36,317 nt of DNA from a virus. Positions within the stretch are counted from its first letter, which is position 1. Each line of letters starts with the position of its first letter. Location: positions 1-36,317 of the IMG/VR virus record IMGVR_UViG_3300025466_000097; one strand, written 5' to 3'. Of the stretch, positions 17,401-25,360 are shown in pieces. The position numbers and the translations under genes are program-made. The notes under the pieces were generated by a model that worked only from the letters and a program-made list of their open reading frames with translations, searched no databases and was not told where the DNA came from.

Positions 17401-18274
17401 AAGGATCTGTTGATGTCGTTTCTCTCTCATTCTTTTTATCATTGGCATATTGGTTTAGCACATACTTTACTTCATTTGGATTATTCCTAGATTGCGCTGC
17501 GCCTACCTTTATAGCTAACCCTAAATTATTTACAAAATCTCTTACAACTTGGGCGAAATTGTCACCAAACCCTCCCACTTCTTTTACCTTACCTGCATCT
17601 ACTACATATTTACCATTTTGTATGTTTTGTGCAACACTTTCGGGCGTTTCGTTATTTGCAGCAGAGAAGTCATCAATAGCTTGTTTTTGTATTTGCGCTT
17701 GAGTTGGTTGATTTTGCAATCCAGAAGGTAACCAATCAGAATCTTTTATATTGGCTGCTACATTAGCTTTTTCTTGAGTAAATATAGGGTTACCATCAAT
17801 AGCATTTGCCCCCAATCCCTTTTGCATAAGATTGTGTATAGCAATGTTATTTACTTGCTTTGCTTTTATTGAAGGTAACGCAGCTATTAGCTTTTCCCTT
17901 TGTATTACAGGGCTAGGCGCAACTACAGTATTTTCAGACGTAGGTTTATTATCAACCGCTTTTGGAAACGCTTTTTCAAAGTCAAAATTATTTCCCGAAT
18001 TTGATTGAGAAGTAGAACTTGACGGTAATTGGCCACTTTGACCGCCACCTACCGAAGAAGGTTGCGAAACGTCTTTTTTTTTTAATCCTAGCGTGTTTGC
18101 AAAACTGTCGTATGTATCAGGCGCATCAAAGTTATTTTTCTTTAAATAGCCATAATACTGTTTTGCGGAATTTTCATCGCTAAGTGTATTTTGAAACGAT
18201 TGTAAAGTAGGAGGTACGTCGGCACCGTTCTTTTTTAAATAATCGTAGTATTGTTCTATTTGTCCGTTTGGCAT
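11474..18274 (-). CDS. Giant virion-associated protein with N-terminal repeats, probable ejected internal protein (2266 aa)
   Basis: The largest gene here. Two 31-residue N-terminal repeats (YYDYLKKNGADVPPTLQSF from 9 and YYGYLKKNNFDAPDTYDSF from 40) begin it, followed by a Ser/Gln-rich linker. Residues ~130-600 are helical. About 1000-1120 is a Ser/Thr/Glu/Gly linker, and 1340-1900 contains long charged helices likely to be coiled coils. The last ~370 residues are more ordered, with Gly/Ala-rich segments (AVFGHGGVFVGTHAG) and a hydrophobic helix near 2070-2090 (VGWQLGLYAAALGVNAA) that could enter a membrane. I saw no DxDxD motif of the RNA polymerases carried by some crAss-like phages. Size, composition and neighbours suggest a polyvalent internal protein released with the DNA. 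Function is unproven. Confidence 0.75.
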   Translation of the reverse strand: MPNGQIEQYYDYLKKNGADVPPTLQSFQNTLSDENSAKQYYGYLKKNNFDAPDTYDSFANTLGLKKKDVSQPSSVGGGQSGQLPSSSTSQSNSGNNFDFEKAFPKAVDNKPTSENTVVAPSPVIQREKLIAALPSIKAKQVNNIAIHNLMQKGLGANAIDGNPIFTQEKANVAANIKDSDWLPSGLQNQPTQAQIQKQAIDDFSAANNETPESVAQNIQNGKYVVDAGKVKEVGGFGDNFAQVVRDFVNNLGLAIKVGAAQSRNNPNEVKYVLNQYANDKKNERETTSTDPLGYAGKIVGGVLPYAASTLINPYMDIPLMGLNGMGENHAAIATDPTLTDDQKVKAVNETGTDAFMINGMQGAMFHGMHGFGDEGKTAAQLLDNYAPTAALKKSFTQSLYDNFSNLAKTAPSDVAKAAAIGGGTAVLNDLNKNKAGIKVDFSDVPESALQMAAFDLIMKAPQVLSSAYNTLAEAKKNGYDKTNPDWYNSYSKDTQDALNTLVKAPEPIYQQAISSLDKSPDNNAANAKEKIQTFRDYYTNLPDDMSDAAKDKALHILQLKTEAVAKGEASGDSGIKKIWNEKAKAYDGLLQKLYEDGNVDEKKEPLLIPRFATSISSPQNSEDGKSNEADAETQANEGQQGVLGNQAQTGNEGAAENAAPVLKSSDEQPQPIRQLNATGGNVYYETPKIRVNDGSNGKTLLIVHDNRPNDGWNSTPIEFDSPKEAVQVAEILHKEFPNGITYGLDEKGIVDRIKKEGDYFESDRDALDKQLGLGKYKKAQEPQPQLSTKLASSEESNGLKQSQLNAIDARNLYDRHNEITSETPPESAHQIALDYLATGGKVHPESINDVVGTTERASLNTDRRKVKSGEVKARDYAATPKDIAKAKADKSGNKPLSVDYIAHKLWDNLTEEHQNAVSTQDIKEALQDAISKHNSRFAAAKDYSDTYDYKKILDRHYEELGKQYEEEAKKQEKELNDYLISEGEKDFNLRNSDGYINHLIDTYESEYGKQDKQPSSASEGEGNKEIGDNESGARQRDSTTSEPEHKQIPSPSETTEGETTTRSTTEGKTAEDAQGENGQSGRNTSSIRHDDAGTTTNDATSTNGTGDGQQRGQSGRESVEKAGDIARKAAEIIRSGKISKLGGFHTSTGFDLLWDASLETVAKTLEAGASIADAIEAGLKQFRESDWYKNLSDKKNFEQKYTDHLNNEFKDKVGNGIPPSEEDGSEEEGGGENTVGVNHASLNDLAERLGFPPIERGTILTPEQYADRGRALLNAGADPYSLDEYKGEIEDKISIARAHEEMLAKKADAIKDKNSQEYKDAAKELYNYSKDVVKPLGTKFAAIGTSLQGDRNIDTDSFTSVSRQVQDNSGTDLTPKQTADIEKLTNAIKDLKTRLEQAENRFNDAADAVHNNPDTVDNAKALKDAEDKFNNLQKEHDAIKAELEKLKEQNNKPKEETTPAKGKFEERKEVRKELIEKIDKRLKDKFQSVRDKLKAQRSQFNANPIPVEIVPDLVNIAKDLVAKGVIKAADIVDTIYHELKEDLGDATARDVRDAISKYGQTTKPSEHPDDKNFAEAKATMRLLSAIEDANEGKPPLKSGFQRPEPSQDLRDLRKQLNDAIKKNQINAIDGERHMKSLLDAAKKRMQNSIDDLTRAIDNNEKLPKRESGIKYDEEANKLREKRKELRSQYDKMFGTDKELTPEEKEQRRANQLQAQLEDLQNGVVKNKSTDKITSDRIEELKAQIAKIKGDNTLKSLQAQFADKQDNKFTPEQSKDIWNYMKENYLNKGLKYVDAIKMVGNDLGLTFNQVSHAIVTPKLKPIADAVWKNRGDLAKHRAATQRYIDEQTQNPLFKNFKRITNSIREAAVFGHGGVFVGTHAGMTLFDNPTRSIHTIKAFFNAYKLAYGKTATYERMMTELKNENNYVMAQRAGLKNNPDQINSDSEIHKPMFGRLSESGARGFNSIKILRQALFDAHWNDLSAADKAVVGKDGIPLAAKEIAREINLATGATTVKLPDAVNEITFAGGMEVARWQKLLENPAKAANSAYKILLNPSKATVADKVFLKVWSSRVGWQLGLYAAALGVNAAIQSQLNPNNKVNFTDWKKADWLKYKFGDKAIADVSSGMLSPVHFIGKLAQVANSTSKERHGDTEAQAYGNEVFHYVRGKLAPGYSLMTDLATKHDYMGNTLPFYSEKPDNKFSHKLTYPEYLWSKAPLPVAEAAKITYESAHDNGVSNKMYENIWKGAGYGLLSGTTGFKAYENNNHTK
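14917..15267 (-). CDS. Possible nested out-of-frame gene inside the giant gene (116 aa)
   Basis: Same strand as the giant gene but another frame. It opens with MNQNTVNRINNLPPQVKEKV and a helical stretch (to about residue 34), then a Pro/Lys-rich segment (for example KFPHLPKPPKEKLPHE) and a Met/Pro/Gln-rich tail. In the giant frame this same DNA encodes a Ser/Thr/Glu/Gly linker with little constraint, which is where overlapping genes are most easily tolerated. Against it: the DNA here is GC-rich and stop-poor, and a 100-codon plus-strand frame is open over the same bases, so chance is a real alternative. Confidence 0.25.
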   Translation of the reverse strand: MNQNTVNRINNLPPQVKEKVIKRLAIMKVAQDKGIAPPPNPNTSKFPHLPKPPKEKLPHEALPKERLPKMPKVKMGNQAGTPAASDMTMQAPPPMMQQAPTERAMGSSEDNQDVNP

Positions 18275-18284
18275 AATAATTTAA

Positions 18285-20288
18285 TTATTTCCATTTAATA
18301 CCCGAAACCGCTTTAGCTTGCGCTTGCGGCTTTTGTTGTGGCGCAGGGGATGATTGTTGGGGGGGTGCAGAAACAGGCTTAACCACCCTTGGCTTAACAA
18401 TATCAGCATTCAAGGTGTGCATCAACTGATTATCTTTTTCGCTTTGAACATCGTTAATCCTATCTTGTACTGCATTTCTAAACTCATTAGAACCTGGAAG
18501 CAAGAAAACTGTTTTTTGTACAGTTTGCATAACTGGCTTACCATCACTGCTTACAGATGGCTGCATAACTTTATTTCCATTGTTATCCAATATAGGGTTA
18601 TTGTCATTATCAAGCTTCGGTGTCATTACAGGTACACTTTGATTAAATGTCCTCATAACGGGTACAGCTTCTTTAATGTCAGCAGGGGTAAATGTTTCAC
18701 TTATGCCATTGGCTTTATTATGCTGATTCATTAGCGTTGAGTACAACTCAGCAGCAGCATCTTTATCGCCCGTTTTTGCCTTAGCTATCAATGAGTTAAA
18801 CGCAGCCTTTTCTTCACCTGTCTTTAACGAATTGAAATAATCCTGTCTGTCTTGTTCAGTTGTAGTATTGAAATCATCAATGCTTTTACTGATTAATTTA
18901 TTGGTCTCAGGTGCTAAATTTTTACTATTGACAAATAATGGAACAGGCATCATTGATTCGCCCTTATCTTTTGATGCTGCATTCATTACTGCAAAATGGT
19001 CAAAAGACTGTTGTATAGCAGAATTATTTGGATTTTCCTTATCATTGCTAGTTACCGAATAGGTCGGATGCGTCAATAAATTAGTCAAGCTATTTGGACT
19101 AGCAAACGGCTGTGGATTTTTACCACCTTCGCCTAAATTAATAGTGAAATTATTTTTAGTAACAGGAGCTTTTTGCGCTTCGTTTGTTTTATACATTGTT
19201 GACATTAACCCGTTTGACGTAACCTGCCCATTTTCATCCAGTTTATTATTACCAGATATATAGTCATGCAATACGTTTGCGTGTATCAATGATGGGTCTG
19301 CAGTCGGGTATTGCTTTTGTAAATCAGCTTGCTTTTCTTTAGCTAGTTGTAACAAATCAAACCGCATTTTAGGGTCTGTTGCAATAGTTTGTTGCAATTC
19401 AGGTGGCACAACTTGTAAAGTCTGCTTTTGAGGTATTTGCTGATATTGCAAATTATTTGCTAAGAAATTACTACTTAAAGGGTTATTTGACTGAGTATTA
19501 TCAACGGGTGCTACATCTTGCGCATTAGGCAACTCAACTTGTGATGATGGAACGGCTAATCCCATAGGTCTGCCATTTTCATCATAATTCACATTCATAA
19601 ACGCATTAGTCTTAGCATTAAAATTCTTCTTTGTTACATTACCTGCTTTATCCCTAACCTCATAATCTTTCGTAATGTCTGAAGTTGGCAATGATTTTAA
19701 GTGCGCATCAATAGCTTTGTTTCTATTATTAAAGCTATTTTGAAGGAAATCATCAGTTTCCGTTCCTTGAAATGGATTAAAATTAGTGGGGTCAACTTCG
19801 GAAGCAGGTTTTGGCGCAATGGGTTTTCCTGTATCATCTTTTTGAAAAAAAGCATCATGAAAATTATCAATAGCTTTATTCAGGAATGGAACGTTATTAT
19901 CTGTGCCATAAGTTTGTTGTAACACTTTAGACTGAGCAGGTAAAGCAGAGTACATTTTATCTAAATTATCAAAATTCGATACCCTATCTTTAAAATCATT
20001 ATCAGCTAAAATATGATTTTTAAGGTCAGCCTCAGATGCTTTGTTTTGTACAGCCCAATCTTGATATTCTTTAGCTTTTTTAGCTAAGTAATCATTGTAA
20101 ATATTTTGAACAGTATTGTCGTTATACTTATTGGGTGTCAACGGTACAGCAGGCGTTTGATACGGCTTTACCTTTGGCTGCTTTGCTGCCATCTGTTGTT
20201 GAAACATATCCGCTTGCGCAGGTGACATTCCGTAAGAAGGAAGTACCACCGCCATATCTGCATTATTACTACCAAAAGCTGCTCCCAT
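18285..20288 (-). CDS. Ejection-type internal virion protein (667 aa)
   Basis: A Gln/Asn/Pro-rich, mostly helical and disordered protein with no hydrophobic core domain that I recognise. The N-terminal part is MGAAFGSNNADMAVVLPSYG followed by AQADMFQQQMAAKQPKVKPY. A more ordered helical section spans about 60-150, and another spans 420-560, with EEKAAFNSLIAKAKTGDKDA. The C-terminus is Pro/Gln-rich and ends KAVSGIKWK. It lies between the 222-aa glycine-rich protein and the giant protein, with gaps of 10-13 bases. This three-gene run mirrors the internal ejection-protein blocks of T7- and P22-like podoviruses, so the role is inferred by context. Confidence 0.6.
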   Translation of the reverse strand: MGAAFGSNNADMAVVLPSYGMSPAQADMFQQQMAAKQPKVKPYQTPAVPLTPNKYNDNTVQNIYNDYLAKKAKEYQDWAVQNKASEADLKNHILADNDFKDRVSNFDNLDKMYSALPAQSKVLQQTYGTDNNVPFLNKAIDNFHDAFFQKDDTGKPIAPKPASEVDPTNFNPFQGTETDDFLQNSFNNRNKAIDAHLKSLPTSDITKDYEVRDKAGNVTKKNFNAKTNAFMNVNYDENGRPMGLAVPSSQVELPNAQDVAPVDNTQSNNPLSSNFLANNLQYQQIPQKQTLQVVPPELQQTIATDPKMRFDLLQLAKEKQADLQKQYPTADPSLIHANVLHDYISGNNKLDENGQVTSNGLMSTMYKTNEAQKAPVTKNNFTINLGEGGKNPQPFASPNSLTNLLTHPTYSVTSNDKENPNNSAIQQSFDHFAVMNAASKDKGESMMPVPLFVNSKNLAPETNKLISKSIDDFNTTTEQDRQDYFNSLKTGEEKAAFNSLIAKAKTGDKDAAAELYSTLMNQHNKANGISETFTPADIKEAVPVMRTFNQSVPVMTPKLDNDNNPILDNNGNKVMQPSVSSDGKPVMQTVQKTVFLLPGSNEFRNAVQDRINDVQSEKDNQLMHTLNADIVKPRVVKPVSAPPQQSSPAPQQKPQAQAKAVSGIKWK

Positions 20289-20301
20289 AATTAATTAATT
20301 T

Positions 20302-20970
20302 TTAAACATCCCAATCAGAATCTTGATTTACAGAATTTTCCCATGTTGCAGTATTGCCCATTCCACTACCGCCTAATAAACCACCTAACGGTGTATTCCT
20401 GAAATCCCCCATCTTATTCGCACTATACAGTCCTTGTAAGGCATTTACGCCATTGGTAAGCCCTGCACTTGTCAACGCCGCCTTTTGTTGTTGCTGTATT
20501 TGGTATTGGTTTAACTTATCCTGATAAACCTTATATTCTTCGGCAGTCATGTTATCCAATGCCCCGTTAAGGTTTTGCGCTTGCTGCATTTTGTTTTGTG
20601 CTTCTTGTGCGCCTAAATCAGCATAAGCCTTATTGCTTTGCCCTTGCAATCCACCGCCTAACGCTAATAGTTGCGCACCGTTACTAGCACCTCTGGAAGC
20701 AGCAGCCATTGTATTAGCCTGATTGTTTGCAATGTTCTGTTCCTGGCTAGCCGCTCCTGCCATACGCCCGTTATATAATTGTTGCGCTAGTCCTAAACGC
20801 ATCTTTGCCTCTGGACTAATTTCATACGGTTGGTACTGAGGATTGATTTTATTGGAATCGAACAACTGCTCGACACCGCTACCCAATCCTGCCCCCAACG
20901 ATGCGCCCAATGGTCCACCTAAAGCGAACCCTGCAACACCTCCTAATAAACTTCCTATTCCTGACGGCAT
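20302..20970 (-). CDS. Small ejection-type internal virion protein with glycine zipper (222 aa)
   Basis: Residues 4-32 form a Gly/Ala/Leu-rich glycine-zipper stretch (GIGSLLGGVAGFALGGPLGA) able to insert in a membrane. The rest is a long Ala/Gln/Asn-rich helix (about 65-170), with AANNQ-type repeats and QKMQQAQNLNGALDNM, and a glycine-rich C-terminal segment ending DSDWDV. This layout, a short Gly-rich membrane-active start then an Ala/Gln helix, is typical of small pilot or ejection proteins that line the channel formed during DNA delivery. It follows the 1202-aa gene by 11 bases and precedes the 667-aa gene by 13. Confidence 0.65.
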   Translation of the reverse strand: MPSGIGSLLGGVAGFALGGPLGASLGAGLGSGVEQLFDSNKINPQYQPYEISPEAKMRLGLAQQLYNGRMAGAASQEQNIANNQANTMAAASRGASNGAQLLALGGGLQGQSNKAYADLGAQEAQNKMQQAQNLNGALDNMTAEEYKVYQDKLNQYQIQQQQKAALTSAGLTNGVNALQGLYSANKMGDFRNTPLGGLLGGSGMGNTATWENSVNQDSDWDV

Positions 20971-20981
20971 AACCTAAAGTT

Positions 20982-23900
20982 TTACTTTTTTAAAATATTA
21001 TTATGTCCTCTGCTTACTGCATATCCTGCATCTACAAAGTTTACCTCTAACTCTTCGTCATATACTTGAAATTCAACCCAAACAAACGGCGTAGCAGACT
21101 TGATAGGGTCTCCCTGCAATAAGCACACATTCGGGTCACTACTGCCTGTATTTGGGCTTAATCTATCCCTGAGTACACTTGCATACCATACACCTTCTTT
21201 TAATGTAAAATCAGTATTAATGAGGTCTGTAATCTGCTCGTTAGGGTAATCAGTATAGATAAAAGCACAAGAAGGGGTTTGCTTACCTTCTACTGCTATT
21301 GTCAGCAAGTCTTTAATATCAAACGGATTATCATTTACAGAGAACATGACCCTTTGGGCTTTATTACTTCCATAGAAACTATTAAAATTACTGTTATCCG
21401 CATTGTGCTTCCATAGTTGCCCATTCTGAAAACCGTAAAGTGTTGTATCTATAAACTCCATCCACTCAGGGGTAAACTCATAAGCAGAACCCCACTTATT
21501 TTCGGCAGGTCTGAACGCTAAAGTTTTATTGTTACCATTGTAAGGACTAAATCTGTTTTGAATAGTTGTTGCATAGTCAGGCGTAGTGTCCGAATAACTA
21601 GGAAGGTTAGAGCTTACACCGCTAATCGCTGGCATAACGTATAAAACTTCTTTGGCAATCGGATCATACGCAGATACTATCCGTGTGCCTGTATTCAAGT
21701 ATTTACTTAACGCTTTCAAGAAATATGAAGCCATTTTATAACTACTGATAGGGAATAAGCCGTTAGTACTATACTGCACCATTACTCCGTTGTAATTATC
21801 TACCCAATATACTTCTCCAAGATAGGTAAACACACTTTCAGGGTTTTCTGTACCAAAACTTCCTTTTAAGTCGTTCATTGTACCTATTACTCCGCTTGAT
21901 TGACCTAAGAAAGCGTTACCTGTTTGGCTAACTAACTGTGTTTCGCCAAGATATATGCTGATAGTACCACCGAAACATATTGCAAGTAACACCGCCCCAT
22001 CTTCTTGTTTTTGCTTGTTAGCTAGTTGTAGTTTTTGTATTGCCCCATCCTCGATGTATGTATCCGCTACGTTTAAAGCATCAAAAGAAGATAGCCCATT
22101 CGTAAGCGTACCTGCTAGATAGGTGTTAGAGAATGATATACGATTAGGCAAAGCCTTTTGACCGATTGTATCAATATAATTCGCCCTTCCTGCATCTGTG
22201 TACCAATTTTGCCAATAAAGGTCGTTGGGCGATATCGCTTTATATAATTGCGCAAACCCAATCGTCTGTTGTTTGACATTGGTTGAATCATACTTTATGT
22301 TGTTTATCCTGTCGATAACATACGCATCCCCGTTTATAAAGCCGCTTGTAGTGCTATACTGCCTTGATGATAGGGTAGGATTCGTTACGGGGTATATATC
22401 AGCTACTTCATAATTAGGCTCGTTTGTACTGGCTTTATAAGGGGTAAAAATCTCAAAAGTGAATATCCCCCTTTGCATCAGTGTGTTCGATGCGATTGCC
22501 CCTAGGTTAGAACCGAACTTGTTGATAAGTATGTAATTGCCGCTGACCCCCTCAATCTCGAAGGTTTCCCATACCGAGGCATCCTGCAATATCCCCGTAT
22601 AATACCAAAACGAATGGATAAGTGTTACCTCGTCGCCTTTATTGAACGTGTACCCCAACCCAAATACGGAAAGCTCAGAAATATCTATCGCCACCCCCGT
22701 ATTGTTATCGGTGTACAGGATACTATCGGTATTCGTGTTTGTGCCTGTCCTGAAAGTATAAGTGCCATCCCCGTTTTTGAGGTAGAAAACAACATTTCTT
22801 GAAAAACCTTGTATCAGGGATTTCTTTGTTTGGTTGGCTGACCTGTTTACCGAATAATAGTACGCCCAATCCGGTATCTCGTTTACGGCATTGGTGTTGT
22901 CCAATTTCCAAAGGGCGTTGATATAGAATTGGTCGTTGCTGGTCACATTGGTTGAATCGTAAAACGGCGTTTTGAACGTAAGTGCGTTCGATATGCCCCC
23001 TTTCCTTTGGTACTTGTCATAAAAAGTAACGGAAGCCAAATAAGAACTTTCGTTGCAGAACGACCTGTTTGCCGTGTTTGGTAAAGGGGGTACACTCTGG
23101 ATGATACAGCCTGTTGTCATAGCCGTTATCGTGGGTGTGCTGCCACTTGTAGTATTCGTGTTGCCCACCATCAATAACTTCAGATAAAAAGCCGTAACAG
23201 CATTCACGTCACTCGTATTTGCGTATATAAGTTCTGTGTAGTTGTGCGTGGTATTCATCGTTATGTGGTAGGTGTAGTTATTACCTACCAAAAAAGCAGA
23301 CGGCACTTTCCTTAGCAGGTAGTACCCTTGCTTCAAACCATACGCCGCAAAAGAATTGTCAACATAGTAGCAATTGTATGTAAGCGTTACTGTAAAGTCA
23401 CTAGGAAGCCCTGTCGTTGTCACGCTTTGCGTGAGGGTGTATCTTATAGCGTTCGTATAGCTTAACGCACTGATAAGCCCGTTCGAATAAATAGAGCTGC
23501 CGTCATAATAGGATTGTGTCGTGAACGTATTCACATACAGTTGCAAGGACGAGATTTTAGGGACGTCATACCCATAAGTGCCATTCCCCAAAAAAGCCCT
23601 GTTTCTTGCAAGTTCTAATGTCTTTACATTGGTAGGTATTACCTCGAAATATTTAGCAGCATAAGCACTATCCAACGCCTCCCCTATCTGATTGTTATAG
23701 AAAGAGTAAGTCAACGCTGTGCCACTATTATGATTGGCAATAGCTGTAGCATCCGCACTCACACCTTTATCCCAAGTCTTGACAATGTAGTAAACGCTTG
23801 TGCTTGAATAGATAACTACCAAGTCAACCTTTTGAACCGTCTGCCATATTGTTTGCGCCGTGGGTAAAGTAATTGCAACATTGTTGTAATTATCGTTAGC

Positions 23901-24590
23901 ACCATTTAACGGCGCAAGTAAGCTATATGGACTTAAAACAGAAGTTTCATTGTCAATGTAAGTAAACCTCCAACAGAACTTAAATCCTTCATTATAGATG
24001 AAATTGCCCACAAAACCGCTATCATAAGACTTTAGTATTGTCGGTGGATAGGCAGGTGCTTTCTTTATCAGCTTAAGCAAATCAGAATCAATAGGCGAAC
24101 TGTAATAAGGGAATGTAGTAAGCCCTGCTTGCATATTCAATGCTGCCTGAATATTAATACTCCAGACATCACCAACACCATTCGTCCAATAAAGCAAGTT
24201 ATCAATAACCTTTGCGTTACGGTCTATACAATTAGTTAAACTAAATCCTAAACCGCCAGTAACATCGCTATTCATTAATAGCTTAGAAACAGTACCTGCA
24301 ATAGTATCATACAAGAAAATGCCATGGTTGCCCGCATCGTTGTAGATAAAATAAACAAGCCTTCGCCTTTCTTCGTCAATAGCTGTTCCTATGCAAGTGT
24401 TATTGCCACTAGGAAGATATGAGTTTGTGATTTGTATGGTTCCGGGTATATTCTCAATTCTTGTAGTCTTTCCGTTCTTACTGATACCCACACGGCAGTT
24501 CTCCATATTCAAATAGTCGTGTTCGCCTATGAATCGTGGGTCTGTATCAGCATCGATGCCACCTGTGAATATTTTCTTCTGATTTATCAT
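20982..24590 (-). CDS. Muzzle / tail-tube (gp12-like) protein (1202 aa)
   Basis: The N-terminus MINQKKIFTGGIDADTDPRF followed by YLNMENCRVG is a typical opening for tail-tube (T7 gp12-like) or 'muzzle' proteins of crAss-like and related podoviruses. These proteins form beta-propeller-like nozzles at the tail end. The remainder is almost entirely beta-rich (Tyr, Thr, Ser, Asn), with many short strands. Near the C-terminus LYGFQNGQLWKHN is followed by a segment that probably forms a final beta-domain. It closes the tail and is shed or opened at DNA release. The middle of the gene (about 22.45-23.65 kb) looks slightly more GC-rich with more C/G third positions, a hint of mosaicism. The start overlaps the stop of the 256-aa gene by one base. 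Confidence 0.8.
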   Translation of the reverse strand: MINQKKIFTGGIDADTDPRFIGEHDYLNMENCRVGISKNGKTTRIENIPGTIQITNSYLPSGNNTCIGTAIDEERRRLVYFIYNDAGNHGIFLYDTIAGTVSKLLMNSDVTGGLGFSLTNCIDRNAKVIDNLLYWTNGVGDVWSINIQAALNMQAGLTTFPYYSSPIDSDLLKLIKKAPAYPPTILKSYDSGFVGNFIYNEGFKFCWRFTYIDNETSVLSPYSLLAPLNGANDNYNNVAITLPTAQTIWQTVQKVDLVVIYSSTSVYYIVKTWDKGVSADATAIANHNSGTALTYSFYNNQIGEALDSAYAAKYFEVIPTNVKTLELARNRAFLGNGTYGYDVPKISSLQLYVNTFTTQSYYDGSSIYSNGLISALSYTNAIRYTLTQSVTTTGLPSDFTVTLTYNCYYVDNSFAAYGLKQGYYLLRKVPSAFLVGNNYTYHITMNTTHNYTELIYANTSDVNAVTAFYLKLLMVGNTNTTSGSTPTITAMTTGCIIQSVPPLPNTANRSFCNESSYLASVTFYDKYQRKGGISNALTFKTPFYDSTNVTSNDQFYINALWKLDNTNAVNEIPDWAYYYSVNRSANQTKKSLIQGFSRNVVFYLKNGDGTYTFRTGTNTNTDSILYTDNNTGVAIDISELSVFGLGYTFNKGDEVTLIHSFWYYTGILQDASVWETFEIEGVSGNYILINKFGSNLGAIASNTLMQRGIFTFEIFTPYKASTNEPNYEVADIYPVTNPTLSSRQYSTTSGFINGDAYVIDRINNIKYDSTNVKQQTIGFAQLYKAISPNDLYWQNWYTDAGRANYIDTIGQKALPNRISFSNTYLAGTLTNGLSSFDALNVADTYIEDGAIQKLQLANKQKQEDGAVLLAICFGGTISIYLGETQLVSQTGNAFLGQSSGVIGTMNDLKGSFGTENPESVFTYLGEVYWVDNYNGVMVQYSTNGLFPISSYKMASYFLKALSKYLNTGTRIVSAYDPIAKEVLYVMPAISGVSSNLPSYSDTTPDYATTIQNRFSPYNGNNKTLAFRPAENKWGSAYEFTPEWMEFIDTTLYGFQNGQLWKHNADNSNFNSFYGSNKAQRVMFSVNDNPFDIKDLLTIAVEGKQTPSCAFIYTDYPNEQITDLINTDFTLKEGVWYASVLRDRLSPNTGSSDPNVCLLQGDPIKSATPFVWVEFQVYDEELEVNFVDAGYAVSRGHNNILKK

Positions 24591-25360
24591 TACCTAATAG
24601 ATAAAACGTGGTGCTTTTGAATCAACCTCTTAATATCGGAAACTGTCCAATCGTTCTTACGCCCTTTCAATATCCTTAACTGCATTTCAAACTGTTGCTT
24701 CAGATATTGCTTGTCGCCAATATTGCTTGTCCTGTTTTGTTCCGCAAACTGCCATAAGCAATAAGCCTCGATACAAGCCTGAGCGTAAGGATCAACTTGC
24801 GTGGCACTATCACAACTGCTACCATCCCCGATATACTCTAGTATTATTTGGCTACCAGCGTTTATTGAACGGTTAAACAATATTTTATTCTGCTCTCTTA
24901 AAACCCTGAAAGTATCAGGTTGTGTTCCTGCACCATACCCGAAAACTCTACCCGTAACCTCTCCGTAACTATTTGTCAGCATCGTTCCCCAAGTCAAGCC
25001 CGAAGCCATAGGGAAACCATAAACAATAGAATTAGACTTGTTATCTGTGTTGTCGCCTGTTTCAGCGACGCCTACCTGTGTGTTATCTTGCGCAATCAGG
25101 CTATCCATTTGAAGAAGCGGACGTATATTTTGCCCCACCTGTACACCTATTCTTGTATAATCTACATAGTCATCGGGCAAATCAGCCGTATTATCTGTGC
25201 CAACAGTTAATTTAGTAGAATTTATACACCTAAGCACATCAAAATGAAGCTCACGAAGTATATCTTTAGCATTGACAAGTGTTTGAAAATACCAATGGAT
25301 AGGGTACTGTTTTCTTTGCAACACATTTCTAACAATATTATCTAAGGTTGTATAAGTCAT
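24590..25360 (-). CDS. Ring/adaptor protein, tail-completion type (256 aa)
   Basis: Begins MTYTTLDNIVRNVLQRKQYP, a helical start with HWYFQTLVNAKDILRELHFD. The middle has TADLPDDYVDYTRIGV, a strand pattern I associate with gp11-like head-tail connectors and the ring proteins of crAss-like phages. The C-terminal third is helical (CIEAYCLWQFAEQNRTSN, then QQFEMQLRILKGRKND). Such proteins stack beneath the portal as a ring. Its stop is shared by one base with the start of the muzzle gene and its start with the stop of the 220-aa gene (both TAATG), so these ring and muzzle proteins are probably made by coupled translation. Confidence 0.7.
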   Translation of the reverse strand: MTYTTLDNIVRNVLQRKQYPIHWYFQTLVNAKDILRELHFDVLRCINSTKLTVGTDNTADLPDDYVDYTRIGVQVGQNIRPLLQMDSLIAQDNTQVGVAETGDNTDNKSNSIVYGFPMASGLTWGTMLTNSYGEVTGRVFGYGAGTQPDTFRVLREQNKILFNRSINAGSQIILEYIGDGSSCDSATQVDPYAQACIEAYCLWQFAEQNRTSNIGDKQYLKQQFEMQLRILKGRKNDWTVSDIKRLIQKHHVLSIR

